Source: Enoplolaimus lenunculus
Lineage: Eukaryota; Nematoda; Enoplea; Enoplida; Thoracostomopsidae
Length of the DNA stretch: 64,000 nt
Direction: 5' to 3'
Assembly (NCBI GenBank): GCA_030248215.1
Contig: JASANG010003862.1
Location: 124,001-188,000 of the forward strand
Positions within the stretch are counted from its first letter, which is position 1. Every line of letters starts with the position of its first letter. Under the pieces are notes generated by a model that was not told where the DNA came from, ran no database searches, and worked only from the letters and a program-made list of their open reading frames with translations. Shown here piece by piece: positions 45,001 to 46,806 of the stretch. The position numbers and the translations under genes were made by a program.

Positions 45001-46806
45001 TCTTGTAGCAGCAGTTTCATTAATCGTTGCTAAGTTGCCACCAGATCTAAAATTGAAAAGAGATATATATTTTAGGGCGGTGCTATACTTTTTGATGATT
45101 TTAAAAAATTAAAAAAAACATTTATATAACTGTCCCAATTCCCATATCGGCATGACAGTAGTGACACACAGACACTGGAATTGATGTATGTCTGTACCAA
45201 ACAAACAAATTTAAAAATTGGCTCTTAAAGTCGTATTTGGCAAATCGTTAACAGTGACGACTCAATGATGCAATGTCAAAGGCCGCAACGAGAACTTTAT
45301 TTACACATCACACAAACATCGGCGTAAAATTTTAGTGAGGCTTTGAGCTGGAGGTTGTTTTCTGCCGGATAGGCGGCAAAACATTGTTTTTTGGTTCCTC
45401 CTATTTCCAACTGTAAAAATAGTAAAACAACCAGATAACGATGTTTTAGTTACTCTCTGCAAAACTGCTGTCCTTTCTTCCATGTAAACGTTTCGTTAGC
45501 GATAATATTGTAACAGTGTGATTGAACTAAGAACCAACCTGAAAAAAACAGAAACGTGTTAAGTAAATTTCGCTGATACGGAGTTAGCCTTGGGTGTTTG
45601 GATGGTAATCTAATGTAGATCGAAAGTGAGCAGAGCTATATATATATCGCGAATCTGGCAGTTTGATTACAGAACTAATACTATTTGAATGGTATCACAA
45701 CAATTCGCCGCCCATCATAATATGCTTAAGATTTAGGCTGATGCTTTGGATTACGCCTACTTACTTTGGTTATGTTAAGATTTATTCATAGGCTTTAGAA
45801 CACTGTTGAGCGACAAGTTGTCGGGCGACGAATTGTCGTAGATACTATTTATACAGTTTATATATATTCCAATGGTCTTTTTTCACTGTTAATAATTCAG
45901 ACAAATTGTTGTTGTTATTCAGTCCAAGGCCAAGTTCATGTATTCTCCTGCAAGTCCCGTATATAAGACTTGCAACTACTCTTGCCCCTCAGTTTTGAGG
46001 TTAATAGTCGGTATGATTTTTTTGACACTAGAAGAAATCGTTTCCGGGCCGTTTGTTAGTATTCCATTCAACGACAGAATGTTGTGACGTGCCAAGCATG
46101 AAAAACCTTTGTGAACTCGAAAAGCAGCAACGGGCACCTTACTTGGTAAATCTGGGCACGTGAACGTAATCAAACCATTGTCGTAATAGTTCAGTGGACC
46201 TTGCTAAAAGGTGAAAACACGGAAGTTTATATATTAAACCTGTGTAACGAAGTTGCTATAATTAAGTTGGTGGAGCCGACTGTATTTCCAAATCACATAA
46301 AAATAAATACGTACGTTCCAGTGATTATGAGAAGTATCCAGTCCAACCACCCGGTAGAAATCTGTGGTCATCACCATCGTCCACATTTTTGGCGTCTTAA
46401 AAGGCTTGGCTGGTCCTGTTACATTTTCATGATTCTACATCGTTTGTGGACATTATGGCCGGCGTTAAACTGGTCGGGTTCCCTTAAACACATCCGACAA
46501 ACCTCGAATAAAATGTTTCACAGCTGTATCACTTCGTGATCCATGAAAAATTTTTAGTATGCCAAAATGGGGTCCGCCAAAGGTTGTGCCTTCCCGAAAT
46601 TGGAAGGTTTGGGGGCGCTTCCGCCAGCACTGGTGTGCATACTTCTTTTCAACATTAAATATAGCTAAAAGTTTACATATTTGCAACTGCAAGCATTGCA
46701 ACTTTGCATCTGCGAAACTTACTGAATAAACATTGTTCCACAGCGCGAATAACACTAACAACGTTGCGCTCCATTGGCATACACCGTCAACTCTTAAGTA
46801 ACTCAT
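198..46806 (-). CDS. giant mosaic extracellular receptor-like gene, 51 exons, 3' end off window
   Basis: Spliced gene read from 46806 leftward. I placed 51 coding exons by open frame, domain match, and AG acceptor and GT donor at each end. Lengths sum to 9448 bp, about 3149 codons plus one base, and all 50 junctions keep frame. Domain order: signal peptide, C-type lectin, LDLa, 3 CUB, 4 CCP, 2 EGF-Ca, about 4 CCP, Frizzled CRD, unknown segment, polybasic site, Ig, Eph ligand-binding domain and Cys-rich piece, Ly6, 2 HYR, CCP-like, unknown 288-residue exon, 3 GCC2/GCC3, 7 EGF. Whole modules are bounded by phase-1 introns, and phase-0 or phase-2 introns lie inside domains. No transmembrane segment is visible before the window edge. 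The likely role is a cell-surface or matrix receptor or adhesion protein (inference). It is not polydom/SVEP1, Eph or ROR, although it shares modules with each. Two neighbouring genes with consistent phases cannot be fully excluded. Confidence 0.85.
308..665. repeat. three tandem copies of a 120-bp AT-rich unit
   Basis: Each unit starts CTATTTATTATGCATA, contains GCGTAGTCATGATTTT and TTTAATGATGATCAAAC, and ends in a TATATACATA run. Copies start at about 311, 434 and 555. The third decays into simple TA/CA sequence. It lies in intron 50. Confidence 0.85.
860..988 (-). CDS. exon 50: EGF domain
   Basis: A 43-codon phase 1-1 exon (residues 3072-3114): [42 protein letters not shown]. This is an EGF repeat with the classic CNNGGTC. 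Symmetric phases allow tandem expansion of such exons. The donor is G|GTATAT and the acceptor CTTTTCAG. Confidence 0.88.
1370..1608 (-). CDS. exon 49: two EGF domains
   Basis: A 239-bp exon (residues 2992-3071). The first repeat reads [20 protein letters not shown] then [22 protein letters not shown]. The second reads [35 protein letters not shown]. Both show EGF spacing. The second has the longer loop seen in Notch- and Crumbs-type EGFs. Phase 2 at the start and phase 1 at the end fit both neighbours. The donor is G|GTACCG and the acceptor ATTTCAG. Confidence 0.88.
1609..4621. other. intron 48, 3.0 kb, no gene seen
   Basis: No supportable exon. At 2020-2330 the DNA is rich in AACTTAA/TTAAGTT words. 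From about 2750 to 3900 it is richer in GC and of normal complexity but without an open frame or recognisable domain, perhaps an old decayed repeat. Positions 4277-4345 carry CCTAAG hexamers. Confidence 0.6.
4277..4345. repeat. telomere-like (CCTAAG)n tract
   Basis: A short array of TAAGCC hexamers (the complement of TTAGGC) with variants, not bounded by clear inverted repeats. It is probably a remnant of the TTAGGC-core MITE family. Confidence 0.65.
4622..4754 (-). CDS. exon 48: EGF domain
   Basis: A 133-bp exon (residues 2948-2991): [44 protein letters not shown], with its last cysteine in exon 49. It ends in phase 2, and exon 49 supplies the base that completes AAA. The usual N-G before the third cysteine is replaced by LYG, and an additional cysteine is present (CDCQC), so this repeat is divergent. 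The donor is AAA|GTAGGT. Confidence 0.82.
5292..5519 (-). CDS. exon 47: two EGF domains
   Basis: A 76-codon phase 1-1 exon (residues 2872-2947) holding two EGF repeats. The first reads [34 protein letters not shown]. The second reads [22 protein letters not shown] and finishes in exon 48 with YEGPHCE. Both follow the C.NG.C...C.C..G..G..C pattern. Ca-binding start residues are absent. The donor is G|GTAAGT. The series of EGF modules begins here. Confidence 0.88.
5873..6034 (-). CDS. exon 46: GCC2/GCC3 module 3
   Basis: A 54-codon phase 1-1 exon, equal in length to exon 45, so probably a tandem exon duplicate (inference). It reads [51 protein letters not shown]. It covers residues 2818-2871 and is the third of three consecutive modules. 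The donor G|GTAAGT is ideal and the acceptor is AATTTCAG. Confidence 0.87.
6326..6487 (-). CDS. exon 45: GCC2/GCC3 module 2
   Basis: A 54-codon phase 1-1 exon (residues 2764-2817): [50 protein letters not shown]. The C.PGYY and C..C..GFYQ pattern, and the closing T....A.....C, are those of GCC2/GCC3, as in SVEP1 and SCUBE. The donor G|GTTTCT is the weakest of the gene. The acceptor ATTTCAG is strong. Confidence 0.85.
6941..7061. mobile_element. TTAGGC-core MITE, degraded copy
   Basis: The left end GGCCCAGATAAAGATCA with GGACGGAACGG matches the family TIR. The interior has AAGAGTAAGCTTAAGC and GACTTAGGCTTAGGC repeats. The right end is worn (ATACATTGGCC). It lies in intron 44. Confidence 0.75.
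7298..8161 (-). CDS. exon 44: long exon of unknown fold ending in a GCC2/GCC3 module
   Basis: At 864 bp (288 residues, 2476-2763) this is the largest exon, phase 1 at both ends. The first 210 residues start [16 protein letters not shown] and are rich in S, L, N and T with only a few cysteines (QC, RC, AC, GC). I recognise no family. A mixed alpha-beta fold is likely. The last 75 residues have [31 protein letters not shown] and [17 protein letters not shown] then DQC, a classic GCC2/GCC3 (Eph-receptor-like/TNFR-like) module. Several NxS/T sequons are present. The upstream intron has a 31-bp tandem duplication at 8213-8275. Confidence 0.8.
8213..8275. repeat. 31-bp tandem duplication
   Basis: GGTGCAATTATTAAAGCTGC with GGGGCACCT is repeated with two changes. 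It lies in intron 43, 50 bp upstream of the acceptor of exon 44. Confidence 0.85.
9469..11190 (-). CDS. exons 42-43: CCP-like module
   Basis: Exons are 11018-11190 and 9469-9583 (residues 2380-2475). They read [32 protein letters not shown], a phase-0 intron, then [13 protein letters not shown] and [11 protein letters not shown]. The GCP start right after HYR, the YC...W and the W.P.C end fit a sushi module with an additional disulphide and insertions. The earlier donor at CGTG|GTAGGA gives the wrong phase. AAG|GTATAC gives the right one and is used. The 1.4-kb intron between them holds AATTTCCC-type minisatellites, telomere-like hexamers and a G-rich segment. Confidence 0.7.
9826..10016. repeat. 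AATTTCCC-type degenerate minisatellite
   Basis: About seven imperfect units of the form CCCAATTTCCCAAAATC plus GCGGGTAATAT. A related block sits at 10798-10905. Both are in intron 42, so they may be halves of one array split by later insertions. Confidence 0.75.
10570..10690. repeat. telomere-like hexamer cluster
   Basis: AAGCTTACGCC, CCTAAGCC and TTAGGCTTAAGC words occur in both orientations, without intact family TIRs. It is likely a worn TTAGGC-core MITE. Confidence 0.6.
10798..10905. repeat. second AATTTCCC-type minisatellite block
   Basis: Units such as CCCAATTTCTGAGTAATATC and AAAATCCACATTTCCC match the array at 9826-10016. Confidence 0.7.
12021..12302 (-). CDS. exon 41: HYR-like domain 2
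   Basis: A 94-codon phase 1-1 exon (residues 2286-2379): [16 protein letters not shown], then [17 protein letters not shown] and [27 protein letters not shown]. The C-P start, the Y.PP.GS turn and the final V.A..GN...C strand fit HYR. The stretch between them ([18 protein letters not shown]) is longer than usual. GC content is clearly higher than in neighbouring exons. The donor C|GTAAGC is strong. The acceptor TTTTTAAG is weaker. Confidence 0.78.
12886..13143 (-). CDS. exon 40: HYR domain 1
   Basis: An 86-codon phase 1-1 exon (residues 2200-2285). It starts [17 protein letters not shown], has [14 protein letters not shown] in the middle, and ends [15 protein letters not shown] followed by LFNVVLN. 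HYR (hyalin repeat) domains begin D..PP.I..CP and end with a GN..C.F.V.V strand, and both are seen. HYR is Ig-like, occurs in hyalin, SVEP1/polydom and SRPX, and often lies next to CCP and GCC2/GCC3 modules, as here. The donor G|GTATGT is strong. Confidence 0.82.
13602..13771. mobile_element. hAT-like GTAGCCAG MITE
   Basis: The ends GGGCCCATAGCTACG and TAATCTGGCTACGGGC are imperfect inverted repeats of the kind seen in hAT elements (GGCCCGTAGCCAG). The interior has the family phrase ATTTTCAACATTGCTTGTAAG. It lies in intron 39. Confidence 0.65.
13809..14731 (-). CDS. exons 38-39: Ly6/uPAR (three-finger) domain
   Basis: Exons are 14649-14731 and 13809-14016 (residues 2103-2199). Sequence landmarks: [23 protein letters not shown], a phase-0 intron, [28 protein letters not shown]. 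The closing CCNHDFCN is the hallmark of the Ly6/uPAR family (CC..DLCN), and the LCYAC start and spacing agree. After it the frame runs on through [14 protein letters not shown], which resembles the tail of a CCP, so the exon may carry a fused remnant. An alternative acceptor at 13970 would drop the first piece and break the phase match, so the longer exon is preferred. Ly6 folds are usually GPI-anchored single domains or uPAR repeats. Confidence 0.83.
14230..14298. mobile_element. fragment of the GGGTCACTACAG MITE family
   Basis: CTCTTATTCGGGTCACTACA is preceded by TCTGGAGAGGCCAACTAAAT, matching the right end of the copy at 50601-51022. Confidence 0.7.
14988..15110. mobile_element. short foldback MITE with 30-bp TIRs
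   Basis: The left arm 14988-15017 begins TAAATCTGTAGTTGTTGTTA and ends AAACGCCGAG. The right arm 15081-15110 is its inverse with two mismatches. A TA at each border suggests a TA target, as in Tc1/mariner-type MITEs. It lies in intron 37. Confidence 0.85.
15290..15443 (-). CDS. exon 37: Eph-type cysteine-rich/EGF-like piece
   Basis: This 51-codon exon (residues 2052-2102) follows the Eph-like head in phase 0. It reads [16 protein letters not shown], then [16 protein letters not shown] and [18 protein letters not shown]. In Eph receptors the same position holds GSCV.......MHCS..G.W....G.C.C..GY.....C. The match in order, spacing and position after the ligand-binding domain makes this the Eph Cys-rich start, and it strengthens the call for exons 34-36. 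Instead of the second Eph Cys-rich part and FN3 domains, the protein then switches to a Ly6 fold. The donor is G|GTGGGT. Confidence 0.82.
15641..15846. mobile_element. TTAGGC-core MITE
   Basis: The left TIR is CCCATGCATAGAACAGGGCC, the core CCTAAGCGTAAGCCTAAGCG, and the right end CGGATCCGGCCTTGTTCTAC. The family signature TAGTCTAAAGCTTAAAC precedes the right end. It lies in intron 36. Confidence 0.85.
16150..16334. mobile_element. hAT-like GTAGCCAG MITE
   Basis: CAGTGGCAGAACGAAAGGTT and CGTAGCCAGCTCACC face CCTCCCACTTGGCTACGGGC at the other end. The interior lacks coding potential. It lies in intron 36. Confidence 0.65.
16582..18527 (-). CDS. exons 34-36: Eph-receptor-type ligand-binding domain
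   Basis: Exons are 18248-18527, 17380-17650 and 16582-16701 (residues 1828-2051, about 220 residues; Eph LBDs are about 175-200). Landmarks in Eph order: [16 protein letters not shown] (Eph: LLDT...W), [12 protein letters not shown] (Eph: R.YQVCN), [14 protein letters not shown] (Eph: IYIEL.FTLRDC), [10 protein letters not shown] (Eph: KETFNL), and [16 protein letters not shown] then [10 protein letters not shown] (Eph: GFYLAFQD.GACIAL.SVRVYYKKC). A long acidic loop follows the first Cys. Family knowledge: this jelly-roll binds ephrins. The residues of the ephrin channel cannot be judged by eye. Joints are phase 2 and 0. Confidence 0.82.
17744..17928. mobile_element. TTAGGC-core MITE, well preserved
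   Basis: The left GCCAATGTAAAGAACAGGGG with CGGAAC and the right CGTTCCGCCCCTGATCTTTA with CATGGGCC are inverted repeats. The core is two blocks of CCTAAG hexamers followed by TAGTCTAAAGCTCAAGC. It lies in intron 34. Confidence 0.88.
18623..18824. mobile_element. TTAGGC-core MITE, opposite orientation
   Basis: It starts GGCCCACGCAAAGATCAGGG and ends ACGGCCTTGTTCTATACATT with GGCC. The core hexamers are degraded (TTACACTTAGG). It lies in intron 33. Confidence 0.82.
19080..19142 (-). CDS. exon 33: short proline-rich linker
   Basis: A 63-bp exon of 21 residues (1807-1827) encoding [20 protein letters not shown]. It joins the Ig domain to the Eph-like head. Phase 1 at both ends fits both neighbours. 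The acceptor is ATTACAG and the donor A|GTAAGT, both strong. The low complexity and prolines suggest a flexible spacer. Because the exon is symmetric it could be skipped without breaking the frame. Confidence 0.75.
19681..20873 (-). CDS. exons 31-32: polybasic cleavage site and immunoglobulin domain
   Basis: Exons are 20623-20873 and 19681-19945 (residues 1635-1806). Exon 31 begins [12 protein letters not shown], a four-arginine stretch fitting the furin rule R-X-K/R-R. After a linker and VQPYCVHP comes the Ig domain: [17 protein letters not shown], a phase-0 intron, ILWERILSV, then [20 protein letters not shown] followed by C. Ig Cys, Trp and the DSGYYVC end are all in place. A second cysteine after the first Ig Cys (EPQC) may pair with the linker cysteine. 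Cleavage at the polybasic site would separate the lectin-CUB-CCP-Frizzled half from the Ig-Eph half (inference). Confidence 0.83.
20163..20427. mobile_element. TTAGGC-core MITE, youngest-looking copy, inserted in an older copy
   Basis: The TIRs are GGGCCCATGTATATAGAACA and GGCCCTGTTCTATACATGGG. The interior is a run of about nine AAGCCT hexamers plus a duplicated GTATGGATGAGCCTATTCC-type unit. TGCTTAT borders both ends and looks like a 7-bp target duplication. The flanks are halves of another family copy, ending ATTTATACATTGGCC. Confidence 0.9.
21092..21597. repeat. 42-bp minisatellite, 12 copies
   Basis: The unit contains CCTCCGAGTCGCGAAATACT then AGGCTATAACTGGTTTGTAA. Copies 1-7 and 12 have AGGCTAT and copies 8-11 have ATGCTTT at the same place. 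Because 42 is divisible by three, the + strand is open ([14 protein letters not shown] per unit), but the frame starts at GTG and has no splice or domain support. It lies in intron 30. Confidence 0.95.
21991..23773 (-). CDS. exons 28-30: unrecognised segment with an apparent internal duplication
   Basis: Exons are 23611-23773, 23074-23278 and 21991-22216 (residues 1437-1634). Joints are phase 2, 0 and 1, each needed to keep frame. Two stretches look alike: [10 protein letters not shown] followed by AQECSSLYE, and [10 protein letters not shown] followed by AAACERAIR. In each, a beta-strand-like piece is followed by a single cysteine and a helical run. Four cysteines are seen in all. I know no family match. 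A divergent SEA- or GAIN-like fold ahead of the polybasic site is one guess. Exon 28 uses the strong donor TT|GTAAGC, exon 29 AAA|GTATGT, and exon 30 G|GTACGC. Confidence 0.7.
22246..22401 (+). other. open + strand segment with splice-like borders, unexplained
   Basis: 52 codons are open in phase 0 between TTTCCAG and AAG|GTAGGG. The translation starts [19 protein letters not shown] and ends [10 protein letters not shown]. It lies in intron 29 of the minus-strand gene. The next downstream acceptor would meet a stop in this phase, and no domain is recognised, so chance is likely. Confidence 0.25.
23985..24390. mobile_element. two adjacent hAT-like GTAGCCAG MITE copies
   Basis: AAGGTAAGCTGGCTACGGGC near 24090-24110 and AAGGTGAGCTGGCTACGGAC near 24370-24387 are the same terminal phrase. 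Both copies contain a TTTTCAACATTGCTT- or TTTCAACGTTGATT-type block and an AACCCTTG.ATGCC block. They lie in intron 27. Confidence 0.7.
24418..26162 (-). CDS. exons 26-27: end of CCP 8 fused to a Frizzled cysteine-rich domain
   Basis: Exons are 25861-26162 and 24418-24676 (residues 1250-1436). Exon 26 opens [17 protein letters not shown]: Cys3 of the CCP is present, but no Trp or Cys4 follows, so that module is incomplete. Then comes a full Frizzled [37 protein letters not shown], a phase-0 intron, [45 protein letters not shown] and NSC. All ten CRD cysteines are present in the right order, and the LPN...GH motif is clear. Frizzled CRDs bind Wnt or related lipidated ligands in Frizzled, SFRP, ROR and MuSK. 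Binding here is inference. Intron 26 contains an AT palindrome cluster. Confidence 0.9.
25447..25770. repeat. cluster of GAATATCATATGATATTC palindromes
   Basis: A perfect 18-bp palindrome lies at 25447-25464. It is repeated at 25669-25685, and a half copy lies at 25641-25654. GCAGACAAAATG-type words recur at about 25655, 25717 and 25758. It lies in intron 26. Confidence 0.75.
27242..27364 (-). CDS. exon 25: first half of CCP domain 8
   Basis: A 123-bp exon (residues 1209-1249). It reads [36 protein letters not shown]. This is the Cys1-Cys2 half of a CCP, ending at the conserved G where an internal phase-1 intron splits the module. The next exon opens SATIGC, which supplies Cys3. Unlike the other CCP modules, which are single exons, this one is split. 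The donor is G|GTAAAT and the acceptor AATTTTAG. Confidence 0.82.
28332..28529 (-). CDS. exon 24: CCP/sushi domain 7
   Basis: A phase 1-1 exon (residues 1143-1208): [50 protein letters not shown]. This is a complete CCP. The donor C|GTGAGT matches consensus perfectly, and the frame then continues PKFCLLPP, the first cysteine of the next CCP. Reading through the intron would meet a stop at once, which supports this border. Confidence 0.9.
29212..29451 (-). CDS. exon 23: CCP/sushi domain 6
   Basis: A 240-bp phase 1-1 exon (residues 1063-1142): [16 protein letters not shown], then an insertion with [14 protein letters not shown], then [26 protein letters not shown] and VNPSCE. The CCP cysteines and Trp are complete, and the segment before Cys2 is about 20 residues longer than typical. 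The donor C|GTAAGG and the acceptor TTTACAG are good. It belongs to the second CCP group after the EGF pair. Confidence 0.88.
30003..30076. repeat. (AAT)n microsatellite abutting the exon 22 donor
   Basis: About 24 AAT units with two AAT-to-AGT changes end one base from the splice donor dinucleotide (30077-30078 on the + strand). Confidence 0.95.
30079..30405 (-). CDS. exon 22: CCP/sushi domain 5 with a long insertion
   Basis: A phase 1-1 exon of 327 bp (residues 954-1062), about twice the normal CCP exon. It starts [33 protein letters not shown], then has about 45 extra residues rich in S, T, D and N (including NNNNNK) before [16 protein letters not shown] and ATTCK. The four core cysteines and Trp are all present, so the insert is probably a surface loop between Cys2 and Cys3. 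The donor is AAAG|GTATTATTA. An ATT microsatellite begins inside the splice signal, a likely source of splicing variation. Confidence 0.87.
30678..30701. repeat. 24-bp perfect palindrome
   Basis: AAATACTTGCAG followed by its exact reverse complement. It is surrounded by TTGCACGT/GTGCAAGT words (30610-30760) that also occur at 23440-23540 and 63220-63300, suggesting a dispersed repeat. Confidence 0.8.
30932..31102 (-). CDS. exon 21: Ca-binding EGF domain b
   Basis: A phase 1-1 exon (residues 897-953): [34 protein letters not shown], then an extended last loop before CLP. It is a full EGF-Ca with an intact Ca motif (D.DE at the start, N...GSY in the middle). The loop between the fifth and sixth cysteines is about ten residues longer than usual. 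The donor C|GTAAGA is strong. In the intron upstream (31111-31316) the phrase TTCCACAATATTATGCGTAC occurs twice. Confidence 0.9.
31317..31451 (-). CDS. exon 20: Ca-binding EGF domain a
   Basis: A 135-bp phase 1-1 exon (residues 852-896) beginning [14 protein letters not shown], then [19 protein letters not shown] and [12 protein letters not shown]. The DVDEC start and the C..VPGSY.C core are the Ca-binding EGF signature, although the Asn/Asp hydroxylation position after the third cysteine is altered and two additional cysteines (CSCK, CSCK) sit in the middle. The fold is likely kept. The acceptor is ATTTCAG and the donor G|GTACGC. Confidence 0.88.
31741..31808 (-). pseudogene. tRNA-Val(AAC)-like pseudogene or SINE head
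   Basis: On the minus strand TTTCAGTGGTAACAGCGTCT is followed by GCCTAACACGCAGAAGGTC and GCGCGAAACC. The anticodon arm is perfect (TCTGC, loop CTAACAC with AAC, GCAGA) and the A-box TCAGTGGTAA is typical. The T arm and acceptor stem do not pair, so it is not a working tRNA. Confidence 0.6.
31882..32058 (-). CDS. exon 19: CCP/sushi domain 4
   Basis: A 177-bp phase 1-1 exon (residues 793-851): [47 protein letters not shown]. This is a complete CCP with the classic C..P....G.L start. It hands over directly to two Ca-binding EGF modules, the CCP-EGF alternation known from fibulin-, SVEP1- and complement-protease-type proteins. The donor G|GTATTC is weaker than the rest. The acceptor ATTTCAG is strong. 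Confidence 0.9.
32647..32823 (-). CDS. exon 18: CCP/sushi domain 3
   Basis: A 177-bp phase 1-1 exon (residues 734-792) encoding [41 protein letters not shown] and KGFQCR. All four CCP cysteines and the Trp are in place, and the length of about 59 residues matches the family. The donor GTTAGT is acceptable and the acceptor is ATTTTAG. Nothing unusual is seen. It is part of the first CCP run and its ligand cannot be inferred. Confidence 0.9.
33362..33562 (-). CDS. exon 17: CCP/sushi domain 2
   Basis: A phase 1-1 exon (residues 667-733). It encodes [32 protein letters not shown], then [10 protein letters not shown] and SLSPMCT. The four CCP cysteines and Trp are recognisable. Two extra cysteines (VEC and FGC) can form an additional disulphide, as in some complement-type modules. 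The donor is A|GTGAGT and the acceptor ATTTCAG. Spacing to the flanking CCP modules is the usual three to four residues, so modules 1 to 4 should form a continuous rod. Confidence 0.9.
34498..34680 (-). CDS. exon 16: CCP/sushi domain 1
   Basis: One exon encodes one module, with phase 1 at both ends (residues 606-666). It reads [17 protein letters not shown], then [24 protein letters not shown], and WDHAAPKCN. All four CCP cysteines and the conserved tryptophan are present. The acceptor is AATTTAG and the donor G|GTAAAT. It is the first of a run of four consecutive CCP exons, an arrangement found in complement regulators, selectins and polydom-type proteins. Sequons at NTS and NRT suggest glycosylation. 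Confidence 0.9.
35177..35384. mobile_element. foldback MITE with GAGTC-rich arms
   Basis: The left CACTGCAAAAAATGGTGAGT with CAAATTGACT and the right AGTCAATTTGACTCACCATT with TTTTGTAGGG are near-perfect inverted repeats. Pairing continues inward (AGGCTTTTCTGGGCTAC against GTAGTCCCGAAAAGCCT). A TA borders each end. It lies in intron 15. Confidence 0.88.
35577..36295 (-). CDS. exons 14-15: CUB domain 3
   Basis: Exons are 36111-36295 and 35577-35742, covering residues 489-605. The domain begins [20 protein letters not shown], has [20 protein letters not shown], and after a phase-0 intron continues [16 protein letters not shown] and [11 protein letters not shown]. The start and the closing G.F..Y pattern are CUB-like. 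As in the other two CUB copies, only one cysteine pair is kept, which suggests the three arose from one founder within this gene (inference). Several NxS/T sites are present (NAT, NFS). The intron between exons 15 and 16 carries the GAGTC foldback element. Confidence 0.8.
37040..37202. mobile_element. degraded hAT-like MITE
   Basis: TTTCAACCTTGCTTGTAGGT and the end AACACGGTAACCTTCCTACG match the interior and right end of the copies at 13602 and 23985. It lies in intron 13, ending 20 bp before exon 13's left border. Confidence 0.55.
37223..38440 (-). CDS. exons 12-13: CUB domain 2
   Basis: Exons are 38283-38440 and 37223-37406, covering residues 375-488. The domain runs from IPHCVETL, through [19 protein letters not shown] and [17 protein letters not shown], to [14 protein letters not shown] and GFRLLFKTG. 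This is the CUB pattern: first disulphide pair present, SP/NYP motif, C.W, then IFDG. The second cysteine pair is missing. The single internal intron is phase 0 after SLQ. Outer introns are phase 1. The donor is CAG|GTAAGC and the acceptor TTGCAG, both strong. CUB domains usually mediate Ca-assisted protein-protein contacts. The residues for a Ca site (E, D, D) are only partly visible here. Confidence 0.85.
38895..39360. mobile_element. long AT-rich foldback element with ACTTAAGT words
   Basis: AAAATCTTACTTG near 38911 and AAGTAAGGTTTTAGACAC near 39341 are inverted, and many TTAAGTA/TACTTAA words lie between. A 15-bp perfect hairpin (ATTTCAGAAACCCTG, 7-base loop, inverse) lies at 39240-39276. 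It lies in intron 11. Confidence 0.7.
39425..40623 (-). CDS. exons 9-11: CUB domain 1, with a 42-bp microexon
   Basis: Exons are 40487-40623, 39880-39921 and 39425-39587, covering residues 261-374. The domain begins [20 protein letters not shown], typical of CUB, with [11 protein letters not shown]. The microexon gives [14 protein letters not shown], and exon 11 continues [16 protein letters not shown] and ends [11 protein letters not shown]. The first CUB cysteine pair is present. The second pair, normally around the microexon, is absent, as in some CUB subtypes. All three exons join in phase 0 inside the domain, and the outer borders are phase 1. Without the microexon the frame still holds but the strand joining YKIDLD to IRDG would be missing, so the 14 codons are structurally needed. 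Confidence 0.85.
39943..40114. mobile_element. TTAGGC-core MITE
   Basis: The left end is GGACAATGTATAGATCAGGA and the right end CATGATCTTTACATTACATG with GGCC. The core has CCTAAGCCTAAGC and a worn second block. It lies in intron 9. Confidence 0.8.
40926..41175. mobile_element. hAT-like MITE with GTAGCCAGGA ends
   Basis: CAGGGACGTAGCCAGGAGAG at one end and AAAATCCTGGCTACGGTTG at the other are inverted. The interior has no open frame. It lies in intron 8, directly beside exon 8. Confidence 0.7.
41198..41299 (-). CDS. exon 8: LDL-receptor class A domain
   Basis: The exon is 102 bp with phase 1 at both ends. It encodes [14 protein letters not shown] then WVCDGIEDC and DASDELNC. With the cysteine of ACLPT from the preceding exon this makes six cysteines in LDLa spacing. 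The Ca-coordinating acidic cluster (D in CDG, ED, D, SDE) is intact, so the module should fold and bind calcium. It sits between the lectin and the first CUB, a combination common in secreted and receptor mosaics. The donor is A|GTGAGT and the acceptor TTTTAG. LDLa modules commonly bind protein or lipoprotein ligands, and nothing here names one. Confidence 0.9.
41866..42291. mobile_element. GGGTCACTACAG MITE, full-length
   Basis: It starts ACTGTAATGACCCGAATAAG and ends TTATTCGGGTCACTACAGT, a TIR of about 25 bp. The interior phrases CATAAAGGACTCCAG and TTCGAAACTTTAAAGCGTA are shared with copies at 50601, 59553 and 44262. It lies in intron 7. Confidence 0.88.
43122..45538 (-). CDS. exons 4-7: C-type lectin domain
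   Basis: Exons are 45454-45538, 44934-45046, 43746-43926 and 43122-43195, covering residues 76-226. Diagnostic segments in order: [62 protein letters not shown]. These are the standard CTLD landmarks. The third conserved cysteine position appears lost, with SEFLHLE where EDC usually stands. The Ca/sugar motif is EPA rather than EPN or QPD, and no WND triad is seen. Classical Ca-dependent sugar binding is therefore doubtful, and protein binding is more likely (inference). Introns are in phases 2, 1 and 2. The 1-kb intron between the second and third of these exons holds a three-level nest of mobile elements. Confidence 0.85.
43553..43726. mobile_element. TTAGGC-core MITE, reverse orientation
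   Basis: ATCAGGGTCGAAACGTCTTT at the left, and ACCGCCTTGTTCTATACGTT with GACC at the right. The core has TTAGGCTTAGGG-type hexamers. It ends 20 bp left of exon 6. Confidence 0.8.
44156..44537. mobile_element. hAT-like element with CAGTGGCGGATCCA ends, itself interrupted
   Basis: CAATGGCGGATCCATGGGGG at the left and ATCCTGGATCCGTCACTG at the right form a hAT-type TIR. It contains an inverted, one-ended copy of the GGGTCACTACAG MITE at 44262-44468. Confidence 0.78.
44262..44468. mobile_element. GGGTCACTACAG MITE fragment, innermost of three nested elements
   Basis: TTTAAAGTTTCGATCTCACC, GAGTCATTTATGCGCTACAA and the terminal TTATTTGGGTAACTACAGT are the reverse complement of the left half of the copy at 50601-51022. 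Confidence 0.8.
46143..46395 (-). CDS. exons 2-3: N-terminal segment leading into the lectin domain
   Basis: Exon 2 is 46315-46395 (27 codons, phase 0 at both ends) and exon 3 is 46143-46203 (phase 0 to 1). Together they encode residues 29-75, from [13 protein letters not shown] to [15 protein letters not shown]. Each has only one open frame. The CPDLP end followed by [10 protein letters not shown] in exon 4 is the usual first cysteine and tryptophan of a C-type lectin fold. The preceding 40 residues match no family I recognise. Direct splicing of exon 1 to exon 2 is the simplest model. An extra exon between 46396 and 46722 is possible, because open frames exist there without convincing splice sites. 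Confidence 0.55.
46723..46806 (-). CDS. exon 1: start codon and signal peptide
   Basis: This 28-codon exon starts at the ATG whose A is base 46806. The protein begins MSYLRVDG, followed by a hydrophobic core [10 protein letters not shown] and NNVYS, a typical secretory signal peptide. The exon ends at TCA before the strong donor GTAAGT, in phase 0. An in-frame TAA lies seven codons upstream, so this is the first ATG of its frame. The bases before ATG (TTCT) are a weak Kozak context. No promoter motif was recognised upstream. Confidence 0.75.

Noticed and set aside
46465-46722. Extra coding exon between the signal peptide and exon 2
   Set aside because: The open frame continuing from the signal peptide lacks a phase-0 acceptor. 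Exon 1 joins exon 2 in phase without it.
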